Position numbers and translations under genes: made by a program. The notes under the pieces were generated by a model. That model saw only the letters and a program-made list of their open reading frames with translations. It searched no databases and was not told the DNA's origin. This document shows, one piece after another, positions 21,110 through 29,894 of a DNA stretch of 64,000 nt. Position 1 is the first letter of the stretch. Each line of letters starts with the position of its first letter. The stretch lies in NCBI RefSeq assembly GCF_021353295.2, contig NZ_CP120635.1, positions 910,001-974,000 on the forward strand, read 5' to 3'. Source of the stretch: Pseudodesulfovibrio thermohalotolerans (GTDB lineage: Bacteria > Desulfobacterota > Desulfovibrionia > Desulfovibrionales > Desulfovibrionaceae).

Positions 21110-22491
21110 CTTGCCTTTCCTTTGTTGTTTACAGGGGTGACGAGTTCTCCGGCGCCCGCCCGGCCCGTCAACCGAAATCTCTTTTTATCGAAGTCGTAAA
21201 TGCAGACGGGTTCGCCTCGAAGCCAGGTCTGTTCGATGCGGCCTGTGCAGCGCATACCGTCATAGGGCGTCTGGCAATGCTTGGTGAGTTGCCTGTCCGC
21301 CCGGATGGTCCATTCCGCGCCGGGATCGAAGAGGACGAAGGAGGCCTCGCTTCCCGGTTCCAGGGTCCCCCGCTCAGGATAGTGTCCGATGAATCGGGCG
21401 GGTTGGGCGCTGTAGAGCCGGACCAATTGCCGGATGTCCATTCCGCGTCTGACCACCCCTTCGGTATGCAGCAGGGAGAACAGGTATTGGACGCCATTGA
21501 TGCCGCCCCAGCACGCATCGAAGGAGGCGTTGGTCTTTTCTCCCGTCTCAGCGGGGGAGTGGTCGGTGCCCAGAAAGTCCAACGCGCCGTCGAATACCCT
21601 TTGCCACATGCCGTCCACCGCATCCCGATTGCGCACGGGCGGGGTGCATTTGAGGGGGCCGCGTATCCTGCGCAGGTCCTCGTCAGTGCAAAGCAGGTAT
21701 TGGGGGCAGGTCTCCACAGTGGCGGTCACGCCGCGCTTCCGGGCTTCGGTCACCATGTCCACGCTTTCCGGCAGGCTTGCGTGGCAGATGTGGACGTGTG
21801 CGCCGGTGCGCTCGGCCAGTTCGAGCACGGTTCGGACGGCGGACAATTCAGTGTCGGGCGAGTGGATGGTCAGGAAACGGTCGATCTCTTCCATGCCGGA
21901 GGGGCAGCCCTGTGCGTTGCGGTCCATGGCCGCCTGATCCTCACCGTGTACGCCGATGAACGCGCCCAGCCTGCGGGCTTCGGCAAAGCCGCGTTCCATG
22001 GTATTCCGGCGGGGTTTGGGAAATCCGTCTCCGGCTCCGCAGGTGAACATCTTGAATCCGTAGGCCCCGGCTTCGGCCATGGGCTCCATTTGCGCCGTGT
22101 TGTCCTCGACGAAACCGGCCCATATGGCGAAATCCACCACCGACTTCCGCGACGCGCGGTCGATCTTGTCCCGCACGTCCGAGGCCGTGAGCGTATACGG
22201 GGCGTTGGTCAGGGGCATGTCCGCGAACAGGGTGACTCCGCCCGCCGCCGCGGCGGATGAGCCGGTGAAGTAATCCTCGCGCCGCGTCATGCCCGGCTCG
22301 TTGAAGTGAACGTGCAGGTCGATCAGGCCCGGCAGGACGAGTTTTCCCGAACAGTCCAAGGTGCGCGTCCCTTCCAGCGGCGCTCCCGGCGCGGCGATTT
22401 CGGCGATGCGGCCCGCGGTGACGCCCACGGTGGTGTCGCGGACGGCATCTTCGGTCACCAGCCGGGCGTTTTTCAATACGAGGTCAAACAT
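21106..22491 (-). CDS. allB: Allantoinase (amidohydrolase family)
   Basis: The 461-aa cyclic amidohydrolase has the binuclear metal site of the dihydroorotase/allantoinase group: IDLHVHFNEPG (HxH), a candidate carboxylated Lys in YGFKMFTCGAG, VHGED, the HICHAS histidine and LGTDHSPAE (Asp). It opens the hydantoin ring of allantoin to give allantoate. The gene overlaps the racemase gene by 8 bases and allC by 4. A dihydropyrimidinase-like hydantoinase is a less likely alternative given allC and allE downstream. Confidence 0.9.
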   Translation of the reverse strand: MFDLVLKNARLVTEDAVRDTTVGVTAGRIAEIAAPGAPLEGTRTLDCSGKLVLPGLIDLHVHFNEPGMTRREDYFTGSSAAAAGGVTLFADMPLTNAPYTLTASDVRDKIDRASRKSVVDFAIWAGFVEDNTAQMEPMAEAGAYGFKMFTCGAGDGFPKPRRNTMERGFAEARRLGAFIGVHGEDQAAMDRNAQGCPSGMEEIDRFLTIHSPDTELSAVRTVLELAERTGAHVHICHASLPESVDMVTEARKRGVTATVETCPQYLLCTDEDLRRIRGPLKCTPPVRNRDAVDGMWQRVFDGALDFLGTDHSPAETGEKTNASFDACWGGINGVQYLFSLLHTEGVVRRGMDIRQLVRLYSAQPARFIGHYPERGTLEPGSEASFVLFDPGAEWTIRADRQLTKHCQTPYDGMRCTGRIEQTWLRGEPVCIYDFDKKRFRLTGRAGAGELVTPVNNKGKAR

Positions 22492-23209
22492 GCTCTTTTC
22501 CGGTTTGCGGGGGCGTTTTCGAAAGGGGAAAGGCGTATCCGCCCGTCTTGCCGGTCTTGAGGCCCAGGCCGACCAGGGCTTCCACGAATTTGACGGCGGT
22601 GGACACGCCGTCCACGACCGGAATGCCGAGCGTATCGCCGAGCCGCCTTGCGAAATGGGTCATGCCGCCGCAGCCGAGGACCAGGGCGTCGCTGCCGTCT
22701 TTTTCGAGGACGGCGGCAGCGGCTTCGCGGATCACTGAGAATGCATGGTCGTCGTTCTCGTTTTCCAACGCCAGGACCGGGATATTCGCTGCATGGACCC
22801 CTTTGCACCGCGCGCCCAGACCATAACGGGACGCGTTGTCTTCTATGATGGGAATGGATCGTTTCAGCGTGGTCAGGATGGAAAAGCGGCAGGCGAGCAT
22901 GGTGGCCGCGTGCATAGCCGCCTCGCCGATGCCGAGCACCGGCCCGGACACCCGCTCCCGCAGTCCGTCAACGCCCGTGTCGTCGAAGCAGGCGACCACA
23001 AAGCCGTCGGCGGGACCGCTTTCTTCAACGAGTTTGAGCATGTGGTGCGCGGCCAGAACGCCGTCCGAATGCCCTTCTATGGAGAGGGGGCTTCCGGGAG
23101 GGCAACAGGCTTCTATGACGGTCCCGTCGGCGCAGATTTCGCGTGCGGTGGCCTCGATGGCGCGGGTCATGGGCAGGCTGGAGTTGGGATTGATGACTCG
23201 AATGCGCAT
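22484..23209 (-). CDS. Allantoin/hydantoin racemase (Asp/Glu racemase superfamily)
   Basis: This 241-aa protein begins MRIRVINPNSS, the standard opening of hydantoin and allantoin racemases, and holds the two catalytic cysteines in VVACFDDTG and LVLGCGGMTHF. It interconverts enantiomers so that the stereospecific allantoinase can use both. A longer upstream frame exists, but the ATG at 23209, which lies one base after the permease stop, gives the family N-terminus. It overlaps allB at its 3' end. Confidence 0.88.
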   Translation of the reverse strand: MRIRVINPNSSLPMTRAIEATAREICADGTVIEACCPPGSPLSIEGHSDGVLAAHHMLKLVEESGPADGFVVACFDDTGVDGLRERVSGPVLGIGEAAMHAATMLACRFSILTTLKRSIPIIEDNASRYGLGARCKGVHAANIPVLALENENDDHAFSVIREAAAAVLEKDGSDALVLGCGGMTHFARRLGDTLGIPVVDGVSTAVKFVEALVGLGLKTGKTGGYAFPLSKTPPQTGKEHV

Positions 23210-23210
23210 T

Positions 23211-24044
23211 CTACTTCTCCATGGCCGTCCGTGCGCGGTGGCGTTTGAGGAGGTGAAGGATGGCCAGGGTGCCGACAATGGCCGCGAAGGAGATGAACGT
23301 GGTCAGGGTCCCCAGGGCGTAGAGCACCGGGGTGGTCACGTTCGTCGTCATTCCGAAGATTTCCAGCGGCAGGGTGTTTTTGGAACCCGCGGTCATGATG
23401 GTCCTGGCGAATTCGTCATAGGACAGGGTGAACCCGAACAGCCCCACGCCCACGAGGCTGGGCAGGATGAGCGGCACCACCACGTATCGCAGGGTCTGAA
23501 ACGGGGTGGCGCACATGTCCCTGGCCGCCGCTTCGTAGGATTTGTCGAATCGGTTGAAGACCGCGAACATGATCAGCAGCCCGAAGGGAAGGGTCCAGGT
23601 TAAGTGGGAGCCGAGGGCCGAGCCGTACCAGGTGGGTTCGATCCCGACCTGGTTGAAAAGCAGCCCGATGCCGAGGCTGATGAGGATGGAAGGTATGATC
23701 AGGCTGACGATGGTCAGGTAGAACAGGACGCCGCTGCCCTTGAATTTTTTTCGGAAAGCCATGCCCGCCGACAGGGATATGACCACGGTGACGACCATGA
23801 CCGCCAGGGCGAGGAGGAGCGACCGGGTCAGCGATCCGCCGAAGTCGCCCACCGCCTGCTGTTCAAACAGTTGGAAATACCAGTGCAGCGACCATCCGTT
23901 CATGGGGAAGGTCAGGCCGCCGGACGGCCCCTGAAACGAGAGGATGCCGATGGTCAGCGTCGGCCCGTATAAAAAAAGTATGAACAGGGCGAAAAAAGCG
24001 GTCAGAAAGTAAAAGCTCTTGGGTCGGCTGGTGGATATCGGCAT
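23211..24044 (-). CDS. ABC transporter permease, PotC type
   Basis: The 277-aa protein shows six hydrophobic helices and the binding-protein-dependent transport loop EAARDMCATPFQTLRYVVVP (EAA motif) near residue 175. It forms the inner-membrane channel together with the upstream permease. Size and EAA position match PotC of polyamine-type importers. Adjacent ureide enzymes suggest the substrate is allantoin, a hydantoin or a related ureide; sequence alone does not show this. Confidence 0.88.
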   Translation of the reverse strand: MPISTSRPKSFYFLTAFFALFILFLYGPTLTIGILSFQGPSGGLTFPMNGWSLHWYFQLFEQQAVGDFGGSLTRSLLLALAVMVVTVVISLSAGMAFRKKFKGSGVLFYLTIVSLIIPSILISLGIGLLFNQVGIEPTWYGSALGSHLTWTLPFGLLIMFAVFNRFDKSYEAAARDMCATPFQTLRYVVVPLILPSLVGVGLFGFTLSYDEFARTIMTAGSKNTLPLEIFGMTTNVTTPVLYALGTLTTFISFAAIVGTLAILHLLKRHRARTAMEK

Positions 24045-24053
24045 GGCGGCTCC

Positions 24054-24902
24054 CTAAAGGTCCTTGCGGATGTTGGCGAATCTGAAGAGGATGGCAAGCA
24101 TGATCAGGACAGTACCCAGCAGGGTGACTGCGCCAGCGGCAGCCGCAGGATACTGCAACAAGCTGATCTCGTTGTAGATGAGCAGGCCGACGGAAGCGCT
24201 GAGGCCGCCGCTCATCAGGCGAACCGTGATGAAGTCCCCCATGACCAGGGTGAAGACGAAGATGGTTCCGATGGTGATGCCGGACTTGGAAAGAGGGATG
24301 ATTACCTGCGTGATGACCTGCCAGGGGCTTGCTCCCGCGTCGATGGCCGCCTCCACCAGCTTGCGGTCGATGCGCATCATGGAATTGAAGATGGGGACGA
24401 CCATGAACAGGGTGTAGAGATGGACAAAGGCCAGTATCACGGAAAAGTCGCTGTAAAGCAGGAACTCCAGGGGATGGCTTGTAATGCCGAGGGTCTGGAG
24501 CGTCTGGTTGACCAGCCCGTTGCGGCCCAGCAGGGGAATCCACGAAATCATGCGGATGATGTTCGACGTCAGGAAGGGGACGGTGGCCAGCAGGAAGCAG
24601 ATGGTCTGGGATTTGGTGGTCCTCAGGTGGAAGGCCATGTAGTAGGCTGCCGTGAATCCTATGAGCAGGGTTATCGCCCAGGAGGTGACGGCATAGAACA
24701 GGGTGTTGGCGTAGGCCTGCCATGTCACGGACGAGGTCAGCAGAAAATTGTAGTTGTCCCAGATGAAGTCGGGAATGATGGAAAAGGCGTTGTAGTCCCA
24801 GAAGCTGACGATCACGATCATGATGGTCGGGATGACCAGGAAGATCACCATGATCGTGAAAAGCGGCAGGGCCTGGAGATATGCGCTTCGTTCGTTCGAC
24901 AT
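24054..24902 (-). CDS. ABC transporter permease, PotB type
   Basis: The 282-aa protein (from MSNERSAYLQ) has six membrane segments and an EAA loop EAAIDAGASPWQVITQVIIP near residue 180. It pairs with the PotC-type permease 9 bases downstream. The ATG at 24902 follows AAGGAAC at a good distance, while the longer frame from 24938 lacks a ribosome binding site. It belongs to the ureide operon importer. Confidence 0.88.
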   Translation of the reverse strand: MSNERSAYLQALPLFTIMVIFLVIPTIMIVIVSFWDYNAFSIIPDFIWDNYNFLLTSSVTWQAYANTLFYAVTSWAITLLIGFTAAYYMAFHLRTTKSQTICFLLATVPFLTSNIIRMISWIPLLGRNGLVNQTLQTLGITSHPLEFLLYSDFSVILAFVHLYTLFMVVPIFNSMMRIDRKLVEAAIDAGASPWQVITQVIIPLSKSGITIGTIFVFTLVMGDFITVRLMSGGLSASVGLLIYNEISLLQYPAAAAGAVTLLGTVLIMLAILFRFANIRKDL

Positions 24903-24962
24903 GCGGCTGTTCCTTTTTGGGGGGAGAGGCTCCGGCAACCCGGAAAGCCTCTCCCCGCTATA

Positions 24963-26261
24963 TTAGGAGGCTATGAATTCATTCCACTTGCGGATCATGT
25001 ACTTGTTCTCGTCCATGACCGAGTTCCAGCAGGCCACGTGGCCCATGCGTTCATTGTAGGAGCCGCCGTCGCGGATCGCGCCGGCCTTTTCCATGATGAC
25101 GCCCTCGGGGCTGAGGATGTCGGACTGGGCGGGTTTACCTTCGATCCAGTATCCCCACTCGTCGTCGGTCATGTGCTGCTTCGAGGTGGCCGGGGCCGCG
25201 CTGTAGTAGCCCTGGCGGTTCAGGTACGCGCCTGCCCAGCCGGAGATGTACCAGTTGAAGTACTCGTAGGCCGCGTCGAGTTCGAGGCCGGACAGGTGGC
25301 GGGCGATGCCGAGACCGCCGCCCCATGCGCGATAGCCCTCTTCCAGCGGCTGGTACTTGCAGGGGATGCCCTTGGAGCGGACAGCGGCGACGGCCGGGGA
25401 CCACATGGACTGGATAACGACTTCGCCGGAAGCCATAAGGTTCACTGATTCGTCGAAGGACTTCCAGAAAGCCCGGAACTGGCCTTCTTTCTTTGCCTTC
25501 TTGAGGATCTCAATGGTCTTGTCGATCTCGTCGCGGGTCATGTTGCCCTTGTCGCCGTACTTGATGACGCCCATGGATTCGCAAATCATGGCCGCGTCCA
25601 TGATGCCGATGGCCGGAATGTTCAGGATGGAGGTCTTGCCCTTGAACGCGGGGTCCATGATGTCGCGCCAGTTCTTGATTTCCCGGCCGACGAGGTCGGG
25701 ACGAATGCCGAGGGTGTCGGCGTTGTAGATGGTCGGGATGAGGGTCATCCACTTGGTTTCGCGTTTGGCGAACTGGCGGTCGTCCTTGTTTTCGACGAAA
25801 CCCACGGTGTGCGGCGCGGTGCCTTGTGCGATCTTGGTGTCGGGAGTGAGCTTGCCGTTTTTGAAAAGGGACGAAATCTTGTCGTAGAATTTGATCCGCG
25901 AGGTGTCCATGGGCTGGATCACTCCGCTGGGGTACACCTTCTTGCAGACCCAGTACTCGATGTCGGCTATATCGTAGGACTTGGGCTGCGTCACCGCGCG
26001 CTGAACAACGGCGTCGGAGTCCAGCGCGGTCATCTCGACGGTGAAGCCCAGGTCCTGTTTGACCTTGTCGGCAATGGCATTGACGCTGGCCGTGCCGGTG
26101 CCGAACTGGCGCAGTTTGATGTTTTTGATGTTCTGCGCCCAAACGGTGGGAAATCCGGTGATGACCGGCGCGGCCGCGACAGCGGCGGTGGCCGCGGCTG
26201 CGGCGCCCAGGAACTTCCTCCGGCTCATCTTGCCAGTCTTTGTTTCCTTCTCTTTGACCAT
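24963..26261 (-). CDS. Tat-exported ABC substrate-binding protein (PotD/PotF-like)
   Basis: This 432-aa periplasmic protein starts with a twin-arginine signal (MSRRKFLGAAAAATAAVAA, cleavage expected after VWAQN or nearby). The mature part is a type II periplasmic-binding fold of the spermidine/putrescine family: NIKNIKLRQFGTGTASVNAI at the start, MTLIPTIYNADTLGI and VVIQSMWSPAVAAV later. It delivers the solute to the PotBC-type permeases. A cofactor-containing or pre-folded ligand complex would explain Tat export, but many anaerobes use Tat for ordinary binding proteins. Confidence 0.88.
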   Translation of the reverse strand: MVKEKETKTGKMSRRKFLGAAAAATAAVAAAPVITGFPTVWAQNIKNIKLRQFGTGTASVNAIADKVKQDLGFTVEMTALDSDAVVQRAVTQPKSYDIADIEYWVCKKVYPSGVIQPMDTSRIKFYDKISSLFKNGKLTPDTKIAQGTAPHTVGFVENKDDRQFAKRETKWMTLIPTIYNADTLGIRPDLVGREIKNWRDIMDPAFKGKTSILNIPAIGIMDAAMICESMGVIKYGDKGNMTRDEIDKTIEILKKAKKEGQFRAFWKSFDESVNLMASGEVVIQSMWSPAVAAVRSKGIPCKYQPLEEGYRAWGGGLGIARHLSGLELDAAYEYFNWYISGWAGAYLNRQGYYSAAPATSKQHMTDDEWGYWIEGKPAQSDILSPEGVIMEKAGAIRDGGSYNERMGHVACWNSVMDENKYMIRKWNEFIAS

Positions 26262-26295
26262 GACTCTCTCCTCTCAATTAGTAGTTGTCTTGGCG

Positions 26296-27393
26296 TTATC
26301 CCTTGTAAGGGGGGAAAATATTCATATCCCGGCACGACCAGCCCAAAACGACTTCCTGCCCCGGTTCGGGACCGAGTTCGTTGTACCGGTCGTCGGGAAT
26401 GTGTGCCTGGATGTCTTCGCCCGTCGCGGAAACGCAATGCACCACTATGTGGGCACCCTGATATTCCACCAGCGTCACGGTGGCTTCGACGGCTATGTCC
26501 ATGTCCTGGTCAGCTTCCTTGCCTAGGCGAATGCGGTCGGCCCGGACGGAGAACCCATACGTCCCGGAACCTTTCAGGTTGGAGTTTGCACCGCATCCCT
26601 TGGCGCAAGCGCCTTCCATGACCACTTCGAAGCCGTTGTCCGGCCGGAGCTCGAAGTGGGCGCTGAAGATATTGTGCCCGCCGATGAAGCCCGCGACGAA
26701 AGGCGTGTTGGGCGTTTCAAAGACCTGGCGGGGCGTGGCTATCTGCTGGATGGTTCCCTTGGACATGACGACCACCTTGTCGGCCAGGGCAAAGGCCTCC
26801 TCCTGGGAGTGGGTGACATGGATGAAGGTCATGTTCAGTTCCTTCTGGATCTTGCGAAGTTCCTTGCGCATTTGGACCCGGAGGAAAGGGTCCAGAGCGG
26901 AAAGCGGCTCGTCGAGAAGAATGACCGAAGGTTTGGTGATGAGCGCGCGCGCCAATGCCACCCGCTGCTGCTGCCCTCCCGACAGTTGGTCGGGTAACGC
27001 GGCCGCGTATTCGCTCATGTGCACCAGCTCCAGAAACTCCATGGCCTGGCTGGTGCGGTCTTTTTTGGGAACGCCCGCAATCTTGAGGCTGAAAGCCACG
27101 TTGTTTACGCAGGACAGGTGAGGGAAGAGCGCGTAATTCTGAAACATCAGCGCGGTCTTCCGTTTGGCCGGAGGCGCGTCGGTGATGTTGCGGCCATCCA
27201 ACAGGATGTCGCCGTGCGTGACGTCCTCATGTCCGGAAATCATCCGCACCGCCGTGCTTTTGCCGCACCCGCTCGGGCCGAGCAGGCAGCAGTATTCGCC
27301 CGCCTCGACGGTCAGCTCCATGTCCCGCAATGCTTCGACCGGGCCGTAATATTTGCCTACTGCCGACAATTCCACTTTTCCGATGCTGTTCAT
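26296..27393 (-). CDS. ABC transporter ATP-binding protein, PotA type
   Basis: This 365-aa ATPase carries Walker A GPSGCGKST, Q-loop MFQNYALFPH, signature LSGGQQQRVALARAL, Walker B VILLDEPLSALD and the H-loop THSQEEA, followed by a C-terminal TOBE regulatory domain. It powers the importer and is the first gene of the nine-gene ureide operon. The in-frame extension up to 27504 is rejected: it is low-complexity, spans a run of ten G and has no ribosome binding site, while MNSIGKVELSAVGKYYG at 27393 is the family start. 34 bases separate it from the binding-protein gene. Confidence 0.9.
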   Translation of the reverse strand: MNSIGKVELSAVGKYYGPVEALRDMELTVEAGEYCCLLGPSGCGKSTAVRMISGHEDVTHGDILLDGRNITDAPPAKRKTALMFQNYALFPHLSCVNNVAFSLKIAGVPKKDRTSQAMEFLELVHMSEYAAALPDQLSGGQQQRVALARALITKPSVILLDEPLSALDPFLRVQMRKELRKIQKELNMTFIHVTHSQEEAFALADKVVVMSKGTIQQIATPRQVFETPNTPFVAGFIGGHNIFSAHFELRPDNGFEVVMEGACAKGCGANSNLKGSGTYGFSVRADRIRLGKEADQDMDIAVEATVTLVEYQGAHIVVHCVSATGEDIQAHIPDDRYNELGPEPGQEVVLGWSCRDMNIFPPYKG

Positions 27394-27433
27394 GTCTGTC
27401 CGCCGCTCGTAGCTGGTTTGCGTCTTGTCCGTT

Positions 27434-27443
27434 GGGGGGGGGG
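27434..27443. repeat. Homopolymeric G10 tract in the operon leader
   Basis: Ten consecutive G on the plus strand (C10 on the mRNA sense strand) lie about 40 bases upstream of the start of the PotA-type gene. Such tracts are slippage-prone. Here it is in the untranslated leader, so length changes would affect leader structure or promoter spacing, not the reading frame. Confidence 0.7.
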
Positions 27444-27570
27444 ATGGAACAATCGGTTCCTTTGCACGCCGTTTGATGTGGCCTTTGCCTGCTTGCGTTT
27501 CCAATCTGGCTCGGCTCTCATCGGATTCCCCAATCGTTTTCGGCCCGCCGGAGATGACCGGTATGGCTGT

Positions 27571-27763
27571 CCGGTATGACCAGTTTCTGAATGTCGTCTT
27601 TTGCTCTAATTGTCAATTGCAAAAAAAATGTTTTTAAAAAAAAGATCAAAAATAACAAATTTAGTAAAAAATGAAAAATAACCTACAAAAATGTTGATTA
27701 AATTTTCTTCTGGCAAACATGGAAAAGATGTGCATATATGTTCTATCTACCTGGTAAGACCAG
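27571..27763. promoter_or_regulatory. Divergent regulatory region with two FadR-type operators
   Basis: Two 13-bp sites match the TGGT-N3-ACCA consensus of FadR-subfamily GntR regulators: CCGGTATGACCAG at 27571-27583 (near consensus; a related half-site ATGACCGGTATGG lies just upstream at 27554-27566) and CTGGTAAGACCAG at 27751-27763 (perfect). The second is about 40 bases ahead of the regulator gene, and the first is about 180 bases ahead of the ABC operon. The DNA between is very AT-rich (poly-A and poly-T runs), as expected for back-to-back promoters. Confidence 0.7.
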
Positions 27764-27803
27764 TTGTGGCTGCGCTAACCCCTAACATAACGAGTGGAAA
27801 CCC

Positions 27804-28544
27804 ATGCCTTTTAAGAACCGTGAGGAGTATGGCGGGACGTCCGGACACAGACAGTCCAGAACCGAAACAGCGGTCCATAAGATTGAGTCGTTGATTCTGC
27901 AAAACGAATGGGGCGATGGCGAAAGGCTGCCGTCCCAACGGGCTTTGGCCGAGGAGTTGGGAGTCAGTCGCCCGACCATCCGGGAGGCGTTGGTCTCTAT
28001 GGAGGCGAGAGGGCGTCTTGTCATTCAGCCCGCCAAGGGAGTCTTTCTGTCCGGTCCCGGAACGGCTTCCGGGAAGGAGTCGGCAACGGGGGTGAAGGTG
28101 CAGGCTTCGGCGAATCTCTCGGGGCGCGAGTCTCAGATGTACCAGTTCCGCTATGCGATCGAGCCCGCTATAGCCGGGCTGGTGGCGGTAAATGCGACCG
28201 CTGCCCAGGTTGAAGACATGCGCGTGGTGGTGGCGTCCATGCGCCGGGCGCTTGAGAGCCGGGACATTGTCGAGTTTTCCCGGCTGGATTTCACATTTCA
28301 TTCACAGATGATAGAGGCTGCGAACAATAGGTTCTTCACAGAAGCCATTACCCCTTTTCTCGGGTTGTTTTTCGAGAGCCAAACCCTTCCGCTTACTTTC
28401 GACGAAAGCGTACAGGAGACCGTGCGAGAGCATGAGGAGATCATGGAGCACATCCGGGAAGGGCGTTCCGCCGAGGCTCGTAAGTCCATGGAATGGCATG
28501 TGCGCTGCGTGGCCAGGCGAGCCGGGGTCAATCTGATCGAATAA
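27804..28544 (+). CDS. GntR-family (FadR subfamily) transcriptional regulator
   Basis: This 246-aa protein has an N-terminal winged HTH (LPSQRALAEELGVSRPTIREALVSMEARG, about residues 45-75, shown here in part as SQRALAEELGVSRPTIREAL) and a C-terminal all-helical FCD domain with the metal-binding pattern of Asp in SRLDFTFH and His at FHSQMI, REHEEIM and EWHVR. FCD proteins usually bind a small carboxylate or amide that releases them from DNA. The gene diverges from the ureide operon and both carry operator-like sites, so local control by allantoin or a downstream ureide is likely. Confidence 0.9.
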   Translation: MPFKNREEYGGTSGHRQSRTETAVHKIESLILQNEWGDGERLPSQRALAEELGVSRPTIREALVSMEARGRLVIQPAKGVFLSGPGTASGKESATGVKVQASANLSGRESQMYQFRYAIEPAIAGLVAVNATAAQVEDMRVVVASMRRALESRDIVEFSRLDFTFHSQMIEAANNRFFTEAITPFLGLFFESQTLPLTFDESVQETVREHEEIMEHIREGRSAEARKSMEWHVRCVARRAGVNLIE

Positions 28545-29190
28545 AATCGACCATTGATTGCATCCTTCGACGAGTTTCAAGGGACGAACCGGATAACTCC
28601 CGGGCCTTTTCGATACAAAAAATATGAAAAGGTCGTTTGGGCTTGGACAGGCAATTTGGCTTGATGGGATTTCGCCGAACGAAAGCGGCCCCCGCACTCA
28701 GGTGCGGGGGCCGCTTTCGTGATTCCATCTTTGACAAGATTCTCTGCGGGGCGAACATCTCATGCGCCGCCCCGGAGGCTACCTTCGTCATTTTTCTGGT
28801 GCAGCTTCTTGATGCCGCGAGCAGCGGGGCGCTGAACTGGGACGGACTTTCGTAGGCCACTTGCCGGGCGGCGGTTGTGGCGTCCCGGTTTTCGTCGGCA
28901 CAAGCCGACGGCTTCGTGCAACCGGAGTCATTTCTGGAACTGGAGCGGGTTCATGACCGTCGTGGCTTGGGAATGGTGATGAAAGGTTGAAACGGTCATG
29001 CCGGTTTCCTGCCAGTCCCTCCGCCTTGGGTTGCTTGACGTAGTTCCCCTTGAGCCGGTCAACGGCCCGGGCGACCTGTTGCCCGTGTGTGGACGCTCAC
29101 ACGAGATGAGAAAACGGGAAGATTCGGGAGCACCCGAGATGCTCGGGAATACTGTGGGTTGCGTGAAGATACTTAGTTTGAGATGAAATG
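28545..29190. other. Intergenic region between the GntR gene and prophage remnant
   Basis: Besides the hairpin at 28681-28718 I see no supportable gene. Short frames exist on both strands but without ribosome binding sites or recognisable motifs. A small inverted repeat CGTCGGC-ACAA-GCCGACG lies near 28893. The GC-rich stretch 28730-28930 could be the remains of a gene. Confidence 0.4.
28681..28718. terminator. Strong GC-rich hairpin downstream of the GntR gene
   Basis: A perfect 17-bp stem GAAAGCGGCCCCCGCAC / GTGCGGGGGCCGCTTTC with a TCAG loop lies 137 bases after the regulator stop. No clean U-tract follows on either strand, so it is a probable but not canonical terminator. Confidence 0.65.
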
Positions 29191-29192
29191 AG

Positions 29193-29222
29193 AAAAACAC
29201 GGCCCCGTGGAGGCCGTGTTTC
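29193..29222 (-). terminator. Terminator of the prophage repressor gene
   Basis: A 10-bp stem (AAACACGGCC / GGCCGTGTTT) with a 7-base loop is followed on the minus strand by TTTTTCTC. It lies just past the stop of the repressor at 29250. Confidence 0.88.
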
Positions 29223-29249
29223 ATTTGGAAGGAGAAAATTTCTGATGCA

Positions 29250-29894
29250 CTAGGGTAACTCTCGCCCGCCCCATACTACGTGACCGATGATACGAACTCC
29301 ATCGGCCTGGCCTCCCTTCACACCTACCTCTATTGGGGGGGATGCTGGGTTGTAGCTTTTCAGAAGCATCTTGAGGTAAACCATATCTTCCACACCAACG
29401 GCGTAGACTTGCCCTGGGCGCGGTTCTCTTTGGCTCTGGTCAATCAGCACCGTGTCGTCGTTCTCGATTTTGGGCTCCATACTGTCGCCGGCGACTCGCA
29501 TCAAAACCATCCGTGCAGGATTTCCCTGCCTGCTCAGGAACTCAGGGCGAAATGCATAGCGTCCATTGACCTCACCGCTAGTCTCGAATGAGCCGGACCC
29601 CGCGGCCAGACGGGCCTGGACCAATGGGACTATGATCAGTTCGGTTTCATCTACGCAGACGCGAGTATAATCGGTTGGGGCTCCCCGTTTCATTGGGCCT
29701 TCCCCAACCAATAACCACGACTATGAAATCCCATATTTGGTGCGCAACGCCGCAATGAATTCAGAATCGGGCTTATTGGCGTTGCGTTCGTAACGGCTCA
29801 ACGAATTTTTATGCACACCGATTCGCTCAGCAAATTCCGCCTGCGTTAATTCCCCACGCGCAACCTTGATTCTTTCACCCAGAGAGGTGTCCAA
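29250..29894 (-). pseudogene. CI/LexA-like phage repressor split by an in-frame amber codon
   Basis: Two frame-matched halves make one protein. From a TTG at 29894 (GGAGG six bases upstream) the first half reads MDTSLGERIKVARGELTQAE, then FAERIGVHKNSLSRYERN, an XRE-type HTH, and ends KYGIS at TAG (29721-29723). Without any shift, the frame continues SWLLVGEGPMKRG and the S24 peptidase domain (AGDSMEPKIENDDTVLID; Ser in GDSM, catalytic Lys in YLKMLLKS). Related repressors read straight through this linker, so a single substitution seems to have created the amber stop. Unless suppressed, a bare HTH peptide and a separate S24 fragment (TTG 29711) would result. Part of a decayed prophage. Confidence 0.82.

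Noticed and set aside
26296-27504. Longer N-terminus for the PotA-type ATPase (start 27504)
   Set aside because: The extension crosses the G10 tract, is low-complexity and lacks a ribosome binding site; the family start is at 27393.
29721-29723. Amber codon as a programmed pyrrolysine or readthrough site
   Set aside because: No conserved reason for Pyl in a phage repressor linker and no supporting element; a point mutation is simpler.
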